Notes under the pieces: model-generated
The model's database searches: none
What the model saw: only the letters and a program-made list of their open reading frames with translations
What the model was told of the DNA's origin: nothing
Assembly (NCBI GenBank): GCA_965248605.1
Contig: CBDFJV010000007.1
Coordinates: forward strand, 1,798,001 to 1,862,000
DNA length: 64,000 nucleotides
From: CAUZJF01 sp965248605
GTDB taxonomy: Bacteria > Chloroflexota > Dehalococcoidia > Lucifugimonadales > CAUZJF01
Direction: 5' to 3'
Position numbers and translations under genes: made by a program
In this document: in pieces, positions 1-8,190 of the stretch
Layout: every line of letters begins with the position of its first letter
Numbering within the stretch: position 1 is the first letter of the stretch

Positions 1-94
1 ATCGCTAGTCGAAGCCAAAGACCGACCATTAGCGCGCCAAGCAAGTCGTCGCTTATAATTCGAGTCCAGAGAACGAGTTGGGCCGGAGACCAGC

Positions 95-1094
95 GTGAAG
101 CTAGGCGTTGTTTTTCCGCAGACGGAGATTGGGGCAGACCCTGTCGCGGTGCGCGATTACGTGCAGGCCGCGGAGTCGCTAGGGTACGACCACATGATCG
201 CGTACGACCACGTGCTCGGCGCGAACGCCGCTAGCCGCCCCGGATGGAAAGGCACCTACCAGCACACAGACATGTTCCACGAGCCTTTCGTGCTGTTCGG
301 CTACCTAGTAGACCGAAATCTTTGAAATGAGGGGTAGCCGAGATTGGCGTGCTACGACGACAGGGCGGGTTTCAAACCCGCCCCTACCAAGCCGTAACCT
401 CAGAACCCTTCAATACTAGGATGTTGGACCACTAGCAGGGATCACGAAAAGCATAGAGTTCGTTACCGGCATCGTCATCCTGCCGCAGCGCCAGACGGTC
501 CTCGTCGCCAAGCAGGCGGCGGAGGTCGACGTCCTCAGCGGCGGCCGTCTGCGGCTAGGCATCGGCATTGGCTGGAACGCGGTCGAGTATGAGGCCCTCG
601 GCGAGGACTTCCACAACCGCGGACGCAGATCAGAAGAACAGATCGAGCTGATGCGAGCGCTCTGGACGCAGGAGTTGGTAACATACGAGGGGCGATGGCA
701 TAAGGTCACCGACGCGGGCCTGAACCCGCTGCCGGTCCGGCGTCCGATACCCGTGTGGTTCGGAGGCATGGCCGAGCAGGTGATGAGGCGAGTTGGCAGA
801 GTCGGCGACGGCTGGTACCCGCAAGGGCCCCCGGACGCTCGGAAGCGTGACATGATCGAGAGAGTGCATGACTACGCCCGCAAGGCCGGCAGAGACCCGG
901 CGTCCCTCGGGATTCAAGGTACTGTTATGCCTAACGGGCAGCCTGAAGAGTCCGTCAAGCGGGCCGCAGCTTGGAAGGCCGTCGGCGCCACGCATGCTGC
1001 CGTGAGCACGATGAACGCCGGGCACCGCTCGGCGGACGACCACATTGACGCTATCCGGCGGTTTAAGGAATCGGCTGGAGATCTTAAGGATTAA
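95..1094 (+). pseudogene. LLM-class (luciferase-like) F420-type oxidoreductase, interrupted by a MITE
   Basis: The N-terminal part (95 to about 304, GTG start) reads like the first strand and helix of a luciferase-like TIM barrel (MKLGVVFPQTEIGADP). The rest (436-1094) carries the family motif LSGGRLRLGIGIGWNAVEY and the C-terminal PIPVWFGGMAEQVMRRVGRVGDGW region. Between them lies a 131-bp element bounded by CTAG. Removing 127 bp so that one CTAG remains joins GYLAG to ITKSIEF in frame and gives a 290-aa protein, a normal size for the family. As it stands the product stops at 325. Members usually use F420H2 or FMN, so the cofactor is a family inference and the substrate is unknown. The insertion makes loss of function likely. 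Confidence 0.85.
305..435 (+). mobile_element. MITE, copy 1, in the LLM oxidoreductase gene
   Basis: This is a non-coding 131-bp segment starting CTAGTAGACC and ending GGACCACTAG. The ends form an imperfect terminal inverted repeat, and CTAG at both edges is the likely 4-bp target duplication. The reverse complement occurs at 44378-44508 with the same length. At 363-383 it carries a palindrome with 10-bp arms and a 1-nt centre. It encodes no protein, so it must have been mobilised in trans. CTAG duplications are typical of IS5-type transposases, but no such gene is in the window. Confidence 0.85.
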
Positions 1095-1097
1095 CAA

Positions 1098-1496
1098 ATG
1101 GGCGCGTTAGTATCCTGGCCATCGAATCGTATCGTCGCCATCTTAGGACTAGCTCTGGTCTCGTTCCCGCTTCTGTTCTTCACAGCGATGGTCATGGAGT
1201 ACGAGATGGGGCTTCCGTACCTATCGGGTCCTATCGACTACTTCACAGAAGACCCCGAGCGATTCGGGATGTTTAACCTGATATCGCCATTCGTGCTGCT
1301 CGGCTCGCTGTTCGCTGCTCTGGCCGCCAATCTGTACCCAGTGCTCAGAGTGAAGTTCCGCAGAGAGGAAGATGTTATCGTGACGACGATGGTGGTCCGG
1401 CTTGGAATCTGGAACCTGGTGGTCGTGGCTATCAGTGGCTTCCTGCTGGCGACGCTGCTCGCCTATGCCTTTGTGGAGAACCTAAACCACGTCTGA
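1098..1496 (+). CDS. small membrane protein of unknown function
   Basis: This 132-residue protein is not a family I recognise. It has three clear hydrophobic segments: about residues 12-33 (ILGLALVSFPLLFFTAMVM), 60-80 (LISPFVLLGSLFAALAANL) and 105-127 (LVVVAISGFLLATLLAYAF). It is therefore predicted to lie in the inner membrane, with a short charged loop (KFRREED) between segments two and three. It starts 3 nt after the LLM gene and ends 15 nt before the gcvT start, so it is probably co-transcribed with the glycine cleavage genes. Nothing in the sequence shows what it does. Confidence 0.7.
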   Translation: MGALVSWPSNRIVAILGLALVSFPLLFFTAMVMEYEMGLPYLSGPIDYFTEDPERFGMFNLISPFVLLGSLFAALAANLYPVLRVKFRREEDVIVTTMVVRLGIWNLVVVAISGFLLATLLAYAFVENLNHV

Positions 1497-1511
1497 GCGC
1501 AAGCCGACTTG

Positions 1512-2606
1512 ATGGCACCGCCCCCTGACGACCAGAGGCGCACCCCGCTTTACGACGCCCACATTGGACTTGGGGCCCGCATCGTTCCTTTCTCAGGTTG
1601 GGAGATGCCGGTCCAGTACTCGGGCATTCTCGATGAGGTGCGGGCCGTCAGATCGAACGCGGGCCTGTTCGACGTGTCGCACATGGGGCGGCTGGAGATA
1701 ACCGGCTCGGGCGCTGCTCCCTACCTCGACCGACTCTTTAGCTCCGACGCGCTCGGCTTGAGGAACGGACGCGCGAGGTACGGAGTCATCTGCAACGAGG
1801 AAGGCGGGATCATCGACGACTGTATCCTCTACCGCCTGGCCGAAGACCGGTTCCTTCTGGTGCCCAATGCGTCCAACACCCACTCGGTGATCGAGTGGCT
1901 TACTATGTGGCTCCCCAGGGACGACGTTCAGATCGACGATGTGACAGACACTGTCTCCATGGTTGCTATTCAGGGACCGAAGGCGATGGGTCTGCTCGCG
2001 GACCTGACGTCGCTCGACCTCGCGAAACTGCGAATGTTCCGTGCAAGGGAAACGACTGTCGACGGGAGTCGCGCCATCGTAGCGAGGACCGGCTATACGG
2101 GGGAGGACGGGTTCGAAATCATGCCGGCAAGCTCCGACGCGGGCGGCCTTTGGACATCGTTGATCGGCGGTGGCGCAACACCCTGCGGTCTCGGAGCTCG
2201 TGACGTTCTCAGGCTGGAGGCGGGCCTCCTGCTTCACGGCAACGACATCGACACGACCACGAACCCGTACGAGGCCGGCATGGACAGGTTTGTCGACCCT
2301 GACAGAGAGGGTTATTTAGCAGCCGACGCACTGCGGAGAATCCGGGACAGTGCTCTCAGCCGCGTGCTCGTGGGATTCACCATGGTCGGACGCGGCATCG
2401 CCCGGCACGGATACCCGATCGTGGACGGAAACGAGCAGATAGGACAGGTGTCGAGTGGTAGCTATTCGCCTACCCTTGACACGAATATAGGATTGGGCTA
2501 TGTTCCTACCGCCTATTCGGCCCTCGGATCCCGCTTCCAAGTCGACATTCGCGGGCGTGCCGTCGAGGCAGAAGTAACCAGCCTGCCGTTCTACTCTCGA
2601 AGGTAA
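1512..2606 (+). CDS. gcvT: aminomethyltransferase (glycine cleavage T protein)
   Basis: The T protein transfers the aminomethyl carbon from lipoyl-GcvH to tetrahydrofolate and releases ammonia. The 364-residue product has the usual length and family motifs: the N-terminal TPLYDAHIGLGARIVPFSGW, FDVSHMG near residue 55, IIDDCILYR around the folate/catalytic region, and ARTGYTGEDGFEI near residue 195. I chose ATG at 1512; a TTG lies one codon upstream. It heads the gcvT-gcvH-gcvPA-gcvPB cluster with only short gaps, so the whole cleavage system is probably one transcript. No glycine riboswitch is visible upstream. Confidence 0.96.
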   Translation: MAPPPDDQRRTPLYDAHIGLGARIVPFSGWEMPVQYSGILDEVRAVRSNAGLFDVSHMGRLEITGSGAAPYLDRLFSSDALGLRNGRARYGVICNEEGGIIDDCILYRLAEDRFLLVPNASNTHSVIEWLTMWLPRDDVQIDDVTDTVSMVAIQGPKAMGLLADLTSLDLAKLRMFRARETTVDGSRAIVARTGYTGEDGFEIMPASSDAGGLWTSLIGGGATPCGLGARDVLRLEAGLLLHGNDIDTTTNPYEAGMDRFVDPDREGYLAADALRRIRDSALSRVLVGFTMVGRGIARHGYPIVDGNEQIGQVSSGSYSPTLDTNIGLGYVPTAYSALGSRFQVDIRGRAVEAEVTSLPFYSRR

Positions 2607-2610
2607 CCGC

Positions 2611-2997
2611 ATGAACCCCCCGGACCTCAGGTACTCCGAAGAGCACGAATGGGTGCGCGTCGAAACGGACGACACAGCGATAGTAGGGATCACCGAGTTC
2701 GCGGCCGGTGAACTGGGTGACGTAGTCTTCGTCGAGCTCCCCGAGGTAGGCGCCGAAGTCGCGCAGTTTGCGCAGTTCGGAGAGATCGAGTCGGTGAAGG
2801 CCGTGTCAGAGCTCTACTCGCCCGTCGGCGGCAAGATTATCGAGCGGAATGAGAACGTCGTTCAGAAGCCCGAGCTGGTCAACGAGGTACCCTTTGAAGG
2901 GGGATGGCTGGTGAAGGTCGCCCTCTCGGACTCGGCCGAGCTCCACAAGCTGATGACCGCCGAGCAGTATGACGCTCACCTAGCCAGGGAGCAATAG
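2611..2997 (+). CDS. gcvH: glycine cleavage system H protein
   Basis: GcvH is the lipoyl carrier that shuttles the aminomethyl group between P, T and L proteins in the cytoplasm. The 128-residue protein shows the complete fold, with the lipoylation motif GEIESVKAVSELYSPVGG in which Lys63 is the expected modified residue. It begins 4 nt after gcvT and is followed 9 nt later by gcvPA, as expected for a stoichiometric operon. The dihydrolipoyl dehydrogenase (L protein) is not encoded here and must be supplied from elsewhere. Length and motifs are normal. Confidence 0.97.
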   Translation: MNPPDLRYSEEHEWVRVETDDTAIVGITEFAAGELGDVVFVELPEVGAEVAQFAQFGEIESVKAVSELYSPVGGKIIERNENVVQKPELVNEVPFEGGWLVKVALSDSAELHKLMTAEQYDAHLAREQ

Positions 2998-3006
2998 AAC
3001 CCGCCG

Positions 3007-4335
3007 ATGGTGAGCAGCGGGTTCACTTCGCCTTACTCTCCCAACACCGACGCCGACCGACGCGAGATGCTGGATGCCATCGGCGTCCAGTCCGCGGAAG
3101 AGCTCTTCCAAGACATTCCCGCCGAGCACCGCGCGCCCGACCTGAACATCCCTTCGCCGACGTCAGAGTTTGAGCTGCGGCGCGAAATCGACGGTCTGGC
3201 CCAGCAGAACGTAGTCCCTGGAGACTATGCTTGTTTTCTCGGTGCAGGGTCCTACCGGCATCACGTTCCGGCGGTAGTCCGCCAGCTCGCCAGTCGCAGC
3301 GAGTTCATGACGGCCTATACTCCGTACCAACCGGAAGTGTCCCAAGGAACACTGCAGGCGCACTACGAGTTCCAGACACTGGTGTGCCAGCTTACCGGCA
3401 TGGACGTGGCCAACGCCGGCATGTACGACGGCTCCACGTCCCTTGCCGAGGGAGCCCTCATGGCGGCCAGGATCAGGAAACGCGACAAGATTGCAGTCCT
3501 GGATACGGTGTCGCCGCGGTACCGGGAGGTGCTGTCCACCTTCGTCCAGGGTCCCGGTCTTCAGGTCGATACCGTCTCTAACTCAGGAGACCCGCTCGAT
3601 GACGCCACCGCGTGCCTGATCGTTCAGCAGCCGAACTTCCTGGGCTACATGGAGGACCTGAAGGCGCTTTCGGAACTCGCGCACTCCCACGGGGCTTTGC
3701 TCGTGGTCTACGCTGACCCGATGTCGTTGGGTATGTTCAAACCGCCCGGCGATTACGACGCCGATATCGTGGCCGCGGAAGGCCAGTCTCTCGGAGTGGC
3801 TCCGACCTACGGAGGGCCCTACGTCGGGTTCTTCGCATGCAAGCAAGAGTATGTCCGGCAAATGCCGGGTCGGGTAGTCGGTAGGACGACCGACACCGAG
3901 GGTCGCACCGGGTACGTGCTTACGCTACAGACCAGGGAGCAGCACATTAGGCGCCAGCGGGCGACCTCCAACATCTGCACGGCGGTCGGGCTCATCGCCC
4001 TCATTACGACGGTCTACATGTCGTCGTATGGCAAGAGGGGCCTCCGGCACGTCGCCGAGCTTTGCTACCACAAGGCCCACTACGCTGCCTCTCTAGTCGC
4101 CGATATCCCTGGATACTCACTGCCGATGGGAGGCACCTTTTTCAGAGAGTTCGTCGTCCAGTGTCCGAAGCCGCCGGCCGAAGTCAACAGGCGCCTGCTG
4201 GACTTCGGAATTATCGGCGGACTCGACGTCAGCGATCAGGTGCCAAACGGGATGCTCCTCTGCTGCACCGAGGTCAACACGAAGGATGAAATCGACTCCC
4301 TGGCGAGTGCCCTTAAGGAGATCGGCGGTAGATAG
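3007..4335 (+). CDS. gcvPA: glycine dehydrogenase (decarboxylating) subunit 1
   Basis: This is the first half of the split PLP-dependent P protein that decarboxylates glycine. The 442-residue product has the subunit-1 landmarks: FLGAGSYRHHVPAVV near residue 78, SRSEFMTAYTPYQPEVSQG near 97 and the GPYVGFFACK region. The catalytic lysine belongs to subunit 2, and none is expected here. The gene ends with TAG directly abutting the gcvPB ATG at 4336, indicating coupled translation of the two halves of an alpha2beta2 enzyme. The split form is common in Chloroflexota, Firmicutes and archaea. Confidence 0.96.
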   Translation: MVSSGFTSPYSPNTDADRREMLDAIGVQSAEELFQDIPAEHRAPDLNIPSPTSEFELRREIDGLAQQNVVPGDYACFLGAGSYRHHVPAVVRQLASRSEFMTAYTPYQPEVSQGTLQAHYEFQTLVCQLTGMDVANAGMYDGSTSLAEGALMAARIRKRDKIAVLDTVSPRYREVLSTFVQGPGLQVDTVSNSGDPLDDATACLIVQQPNFLGYMEDLKALSELAHSHGALLVVYADPMSLGMFKPPGDYDADIVAAEGQSLGVAPTYGGPYVGFFACKQEYVRQMPGRVVGRTTDTEGRTGYVLTLQTREQHIRRQRATSNICTAVGLIALITTVYMSSYGKRGLRHVAELCYHKAHYAASLVADIPGYSLPMGGTFFREFVVQCPKPPAEVNRRLLDFGIIGGLDVSDQVPNGMLLCCTEVNTKDEIDSLASALKEIGGR

Positions 4336-5823
4336 ATGAACGACCTCCGCTCCAAGATGGAGCAGCAGAAACGACGCCTTCTCATGGACCGGAGTGTGCC
4401 CGGCAGGACCGGCACCACTCTCCCGCCGCTGGACGTTCCCGAGCAGCCCCGGCCGCCTTCGGAGCTGCTGCGCGAGGAACTCGATATGCCCGAAGTCTCC
4501 GAGGGCGAGATCGTCCGGTACTTCTCCCAGATCAGCCAGTTCAACTTCTCGATTGACCACAACTTCTATCCGCTTGGCAGCTGTACCATGAAGTACAACC
4601 CCAAGTTGGACGACGAGATGGCGGCCACATCGGGCCTGTCAGAGATCCACCCTCTTCAGCCGGAGTCGACGGTGCAGGGCGCCCTGAGGCTGATGTACGA
4701 GCTTCAGATGTACCTGGCGGAGATCACTGGCATGGCCGGGACGTCCCTGGCGCCTATGGCGGGCGCGGAGGGGGAGCTCGCCGGGATGCTGATGACCCGA
4801 GCGTATCATCGCGCTCGCGGCGACTTGAACAGGACCAAAGTGCTGGTGCCTGACAGCGCGCATGGCACCAACCCGGCGTCGGCCGCGATGGCCGGCTTCG
4901 AGGTCGTGTCCCTGCCGTCGGACCAGGACGGCAACACCGACCTGGCCGCCCTGGAGGCTGCCGTCGGCGACGATCTCGCGGGCTTCATGCTCACACAACC
5001 CAGCACCCTCGGTCTGTTCGACACGAACATCCTGGAGGTGACGCGCCTCGTTCGCGAAGCCGGCGGAGTTGTCTACGGCGATGGGGCGAATTTGAACGCC
5101 CTTCTCGGCCTGGTCAAGCTAGGTGACCTGGGCTTCGATGTGGTTCACTCCAATCTACACAAGACGTTCACGCAGCCCCACGGTGGGGGTGGACCGGGTG
5201 CAGGCCCGGTCATGGTGAGCCCGAGGCTGGTCCCTTATCTGCCGGAGCCGGTCGTCGAGCTCGGCCGCGACGAAGACGGCTCGGAAGCCTACACCTTGGC
5301 CAGGCCGCCCGAGTCCATCGGCCGGATGGGTGCCTTCCATGGCAACTTCGGCGCGCTGGTACGGGCGTACTCCTACATCAGGACGCTTGGTGACGTGGGC
5401 GTGGCTCAGATCAGCCAGGACGCGGTCATCAACGCCAACTACATACTGAGCCAGCTCCGTGACGACTACGACCTTCCCTACGACAGGCACTGCATGCACG
5501 AGGTCGTTTTGTCGGCAACCAACCTGAAAAAGGCCCACGGGGTGAACGCCCTGGATGTCTGCAAGCGCTTGATTGACTATGGCATTCATCCCCCGACGAT
5601 GTACTTCCCATTGATCGTCGATGAAGCGCTGATGATCGAGCCGACAGAGACCGAGAGCCGCGAGACGCTAGACACATTCATCGAAGTGATGAAGACTATC
5701 GCTAGAGAGGCGGAGGAGTCCCCCGAGCTCCTTCACGACGCGCCCCACGACACGCCGAACACCCGCCTGGACGAAGCCAACGCGGCGCGTCACCCCAACC
5801 TGCGGTGGAGGCCCGCGACGTAG
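4336..5823 (+). CDS. gcvPB: glycine dehydrogenase (decarboxylating) subunit 2
   Basis: This is the second half of the P protein. The 495-residue sequence carries the PLP-binding segment DVVHSNLHKTFTQPHGGGG, in which Lys276 should form the Schiff base, and the glycine-rich stretch after it. Other family motifs are HNFYPLGSCTMKYNPK near residue 75 and PDSAHGTNPASAAM near 173. It is the last gene of the glycine cleavage operon. The roughly 90 nt after the stop contain a strong palindrome (5858-5878) that could end or stabilise the transcript, although no T-run follows it. Confidence 0.96.
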   Translation: MNDLRSKMEQQKRRLLMDRSVPGRTGTTLPPLDVPEQPRPPSELLREELDMPEVSEGEIVRYFSQISQFNFSIDHNFYPLGSCTMKYNPKLDDEMAATSGLSEIHPLQPESTVQGALRLMYELQMYLAEITGMAGTSLAPMAGAEGELAGMLMTRAYHRARGDLNRTKVLVPDSAHGTNPASAAMAGFEVVSLPSDQDGNTDLAALEAAVGDDLAGFMLTQPSTLGLFDTNILEVTRLVREAGGVVYGDGANLNALLGLVKLGDLGFDVVHSNLHKTFTQPHGGGGPGAGPVMVSPRLVPYLPEPVVELGRDEDGSEAYTLARPPESIGRMGAFHGNFGALVRAYSYIRTLGDVGVAQISQDAVINANYILSQLRDDYDLPYDRHCMHEVVLSATNLKKAHGVNALDVCKRLIDYGIHPPTMYFPLIVDEALMIEPTETESRETLDTFIEVMKTIAREAEESPELLHDAPHDTPNTRLDEANAARHPNLRWRPAT

Positions 5824-5857
5824 CGTGGAGATGCGGCGAGGCCCGGCGTGTGAAGAC

Positions 5858-5884
5858 GGGCGGGTCTGAGACCCGCCCCTACGT
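5858..5884 (+). repeat. GTAGGGGC-type palindromic (REP-like) repeat
   Basis: Two perfect 10-bp arms (GGGCGGGTCT and AGACCCGCCC) are separated by one base and followed by CCTACG. The same design (10-bp arms, 1-nt centre, GTAGGGGC on one side) recurs inside the MITE at 363-383 and at 61466-61493. An interrupted member with 8-bp arms lies around 56127/57873. This copy sits between gcvPB and the tRNA methyltransferase and may act as an mRNA-stabilising or termination hairpin. Confidence 0.75.
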
Positions 5885-5915
5885 TAGACAGTGGCCCGAG
5901 TAGTAGCGGAGCCTG

Positions 5916-6752
5916 ATGCCAGACGCCAACGCGCCCAGGTACGTATTTCATGAAGGCGACCATGCGCTGATCTTCGACCGGCGAGGGCGGCGCTATCTGG
6001 TCAGGCTTGCCGAAAACGGCATGTTCGAGAGCCACCTCGGTTACGTCAAACACGCCGATCTCATTGGCCGGGACGAGGGAGCTAGAGTCAAGACGTCGCG
6101 CGGACACTGGCTACTGGCTGTAAAGCCCACCATGGCCGACTTTACCCGCGAGATGCCGAGAATCGCGACGATCGTCTACCCGAAAGACCTCGGCGCCATC
6201 CTGACCTATGCAGACATCTTCCCTGGGGCTACGGTACTGGAGGCTGGAGCGGGCTCGGGCGCCGTCACCATTCTGCTGGCGCGAGCCGTGGGTCCGTCGG
6301 GCCGCGTGGTCTCCTACGACCTTCGCGCTGACATGCTCAAAAGGGCTAAAGCCAACGTCGAGGCGTTCGTGGATGACGCATCGCAAGTAGTCTTCAAAGA
6401 AGGCGACGTATCTGATAGCTTCGATGAGCGGGCACTCGACCGGATCGTGCTTGACCTGCCGGAGCCGTGGCACGTGGTGCCGCACGCCTCGGAGGCCCTC
6501 GTGCCGGGCGGCATTCTGCTTAGTTTCTTGCCGACGGTGCCGCAGGTGCAGCAGGTGACGCAGGCGCTCAAGGACGACGGCAACTTCGACCTGATCGAGA
6601 CCCTCGAGATGATCATGCGCCCCTGGTCGGTGGCAGGTCGCAGCGTCCGGCCCGCGCAGAGGATGGTGGCGCACACGGGCTTCATAACCACCGCGCGCAA
6701 ATGTGAGCCACGCCCGAGGCAGAAAGAGAATGGCGAGAAAGAATCCGAGTAA
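5916..6752 (+). CDS. trmI: tRNA (adenine-58-N1)-methyltransferase, TrmI family
   Basis: This enzyme is predicted to use S-adenosylmethionine to methylate N1 of A58 in the tRNA T-loop. The 278-residue protein has an N-terminal small beta domain (about residues 1-75), then a Rossmann methyltransferase with motif I VLEAGAGSGAVT at 107-118, the acidic motif SYD near 133-135, and DLPEPW at 180-185, which is characteristic of TrmI. PAQRMVAHTGF near the end also matches the family. A short charged tail (RPRQKENGEKESE) follows. The stop overlaps the next gene by 1 nt, so the two are translationally linked. Confidence 0.92.
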   Translation: MPDANAPRYVFHEGDHALIFDRRGRRYLVRLAENGMFESHLGYVKHADLIGRDEGARVKTSRGHWLLAVKPTMADFTREMPRIATIVYPKDLGAILTYADIFPGATVLEAGAGSGAVTILLARAVGPSGRVVSYDLRADMLKRAKANVEAFVDDASQVVFKEGDVSDSFDERALDRIVLDLPEPWHVVPHASEALVPGGILLSFLPTVPQVQQVTQALKDDGNFDLIETLEMIMRPWSVAGRSVRPAQRMVAHTGFITTARKCEPRPRQKENGEKESE

Positions 6753-7198
6753 TGGTCGAGACATTTGTCCGTCTGGGTGAGACCGGCGACGTGGTTGGAG
6801 TCGCCCGTATGATGGTCGAGTGGGAAGAGGAGGACATCACCCACGGCCAGACCGCTGCTTCAGAACGGGACATCGCCGATTGGCTTGGCCCGTTCTTCTA
6901 CGTAGCCTTTCAAGACGGTCGCGTCTCCGGATTCGTATACGGCTCAGAGCGGGTCAGTGAAGGACTCGCGGTGATTCCCAAGGGGCGGCGCTACCTCCAG
7001 ATCGACGAGCTTTATGTCCGACCAAGGCTCAGGAGCACAGGCATTGGAGGGATGCTGATGGAGCGTCTGATGAATGCGGCCAGAGACCGCGGGATCGAAC
7101 GGTTCAGGGTGTACTCGGCCGCCAAGGAAATCGACCGCGCCCTCGAATTCTATCGAAGCTACGGGTTCAAGTCGTGGTACGTTGAGATGGTCGTCTAG
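6752..7198 (+). CDS. GNAT-family N-acetyltransferase
   Basis: The 148-residue protein has the GNAT acetyl-CoA motif as LYVRPRLRSTGIGGMLMERL (residues about 88-107) and the C-terminal EFYRSYGFK strand that closes the fold. The substrate cannot be read from the sequence. Its ATG overlaps the last base of the trmI stop (TAATG), so it may acetylate a translation-related target, but that is only context. Seven consecutive guanines follow the stop codon (7199-7206). Confidence 0.88.
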   Translation: MVETFVRLGETGDVVGVARMMVEWEEEDITHGQTAASERDIADWLGPFFYVAFQDGRVSGFVYGSERVSEGLAVIPKGRRYLQIDELYVRPRLRSTGIGGMLMERLMNAARDRGIERFRVYSAAKEIDRALEFYRSYGFKSWYVEMVV

Positions 7199-7272
7199 GG
7201 GGGGGGTCGGATGAGACGACTCGCCTGTTGTTGTCTGGCAGAAGGTGTGGCCATTATGTGGTATCGATTGTG

Positions 7273-7291
7273 TATAATATTGTTGAAACAA
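7273..7291 (+). promoter_or_regulatory. promoter -10 and inverted repeat upstream of the toxin-antitoxin pair
   Basis: TATAAT lies at 7273-7278 and is followed directly by TTGTT-GA-AACAA (7280-7291), an inverted repeat with 5-bp arms ending 13 nt before the antitoxin ATG. No good -35 box is visible. The position just after the -10 fits an operator through which the ribbon-helix-helix antitoxin would repress its own operon. This is inference from position and symmetry. Confidence 0.45.
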
Positions 7292-7304
7292 GATGGGGTG
7301 GCCA

Positions 7305-7556
7305 ATGAACAAGACAGTGATACAGGTACCACTGGAAGGCGATCTCCTGGAGGCCTTGAACTCGCTTGCCAAGGAGTCGGGGCGCTCTAGAGCAGATGTC
7401 ATTCGCCGAGCTTGCCGCCGCTATTTGAAACAGCTAGAGGATGGACGGTTGGACCGTATTTACCAGGAGGGGTACATTCGCGTACCGGAAGAACCCACAC
7501 TGGGCCATGTCCAAGCGTCGTTGGCCAGTGAGGTCTTGCCGGAAGAGGCCTGGTAG
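7305..7556 (+). CDS. ribbon-helix-helix antitoxin (MazE/CopG-like)
   Basis: The product is an 83-residue protein from ATG 7305; an upstream GTG would add four residues. The N-terminal strand (KTVIQVPLEGDLLEALNSLA) followed by two helices (GRSRADVIRRACRRYLKQ) is a typical RHH DNA-binding domain. The C-terminal part (GYIRVPEEPTLGHVQASLA) is the segment that usually wraps the toxin. It overlaps the downstream PemK/MazF gene by 1 nt. It should neutralise the toxin and autoregulate the operon. Confidence 0.85.
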   Translation: MNKTVIQVPLEGDLLEALNSLAKESGRSRADVIRRACRRYLKQLEDGRLDRIYQEGYIRVPEEPTLGHVQASLASEVLPEEAW

Positions 7557-7876
7557 TGAGAAGGGGGGATGTCTGGTGGGCGAATCTCCCGCTGCCTGCC
7601 GGTCGTCGCCCGGTTCTGCTGCTCTCCAGGAACGCCGCGTACAGCGTTAGAACATCTGTGACCGTAGCGACCATCACTCGCTCTATCCGGGAGATCCCGG
7701 TTGAGGTCGTAGTAGACGAGAGTGATGGCATGCCGGTGAGATCTGTTATCAACCTCGATGATATCTTGACCATACCAAAGTCGCTCGTCGAGCAGCGCCT
7801 CACTAGCCTTTCCCCGGACAAGATGACGTTGGTGAACCGCGCCATTGTCTTTGCGCTTGCCCTTGAGGAGCTGTAG
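7556..7876 (+). CDS. type II toxin, PemK/MazF-family endoribonuclease
   Basis: The 106-residue protein starts at GTG and opens with RRGDVWWANLPLPAGRRPVLLLSR, the SH3-like barrel start of MazF toxins. It continues with the conserved VRSVINLDDILTIPKSLVE region. MazF enzymes cleave single-stranded RNA at short motifs; the specificity of this one is not predictable. The GTG overlaps the antitoxin TAG, the standard coupling in such pairs. The full length suggests an intact toxin. Confidence 0.9.
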   Translation: MRRGDVWWANLPLPAGRRPVLLLSRNAAYSVRTSVTVATITRSIREIPVEVVVDESDGMPVRSVINLDDILTIPKSLVEQRLTSLSPDKMTLVNRAIVFALALEEL

Positions 7877-8190
7877 CAGGTCGAGCAAACCACTGAATAG
7901 TCTGTCACGGCGAAGAGGATAGCTTTATAGCCACGGCTCGCCGATGTCAGCCGCGCCCGACAAAGCCTCAACAGAAAGGCGACGAGAGCCCGGGTTGTTA
8001 ATCGAGCTTCGTGACGCTTTACCGGATGGCGAGCGAACGTTGGTGGTGTCGGCTGTGGGTCGTCCACGAGCTTTGAGTCGACGGACGGGACGAGACCGCG
8101 TGCTATAATTTCGTTGGCGGCCGAACTCGAGCAACCGGCACGCCGTTTATCTTTGTGGGAGTCTCCGGGAGACGAGAAACGTAGCTAGAA
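7877..8190. other. intergenic region upstream of prs
   Basis: No gene is supported in these 314 bp. A consensus -10 hexamer TATAAT is present at 8104-8109, about 80 nt before the prs ATG. A convincing -35 is not seen at the usual distance. The segment GGAGTCTCCGGGAGACGAG near 8159-8177 contains a GTCTCC/GGAGAC hairpin and a possible ribosome binding site. Confidence 0.45.

Noticed and set aside
1400..1512. glycine riboswitch before gcvT
   Set aside because: The upstream space is only 15 nt after the membrane-protein gene and no aptamer-like sequence is seen.
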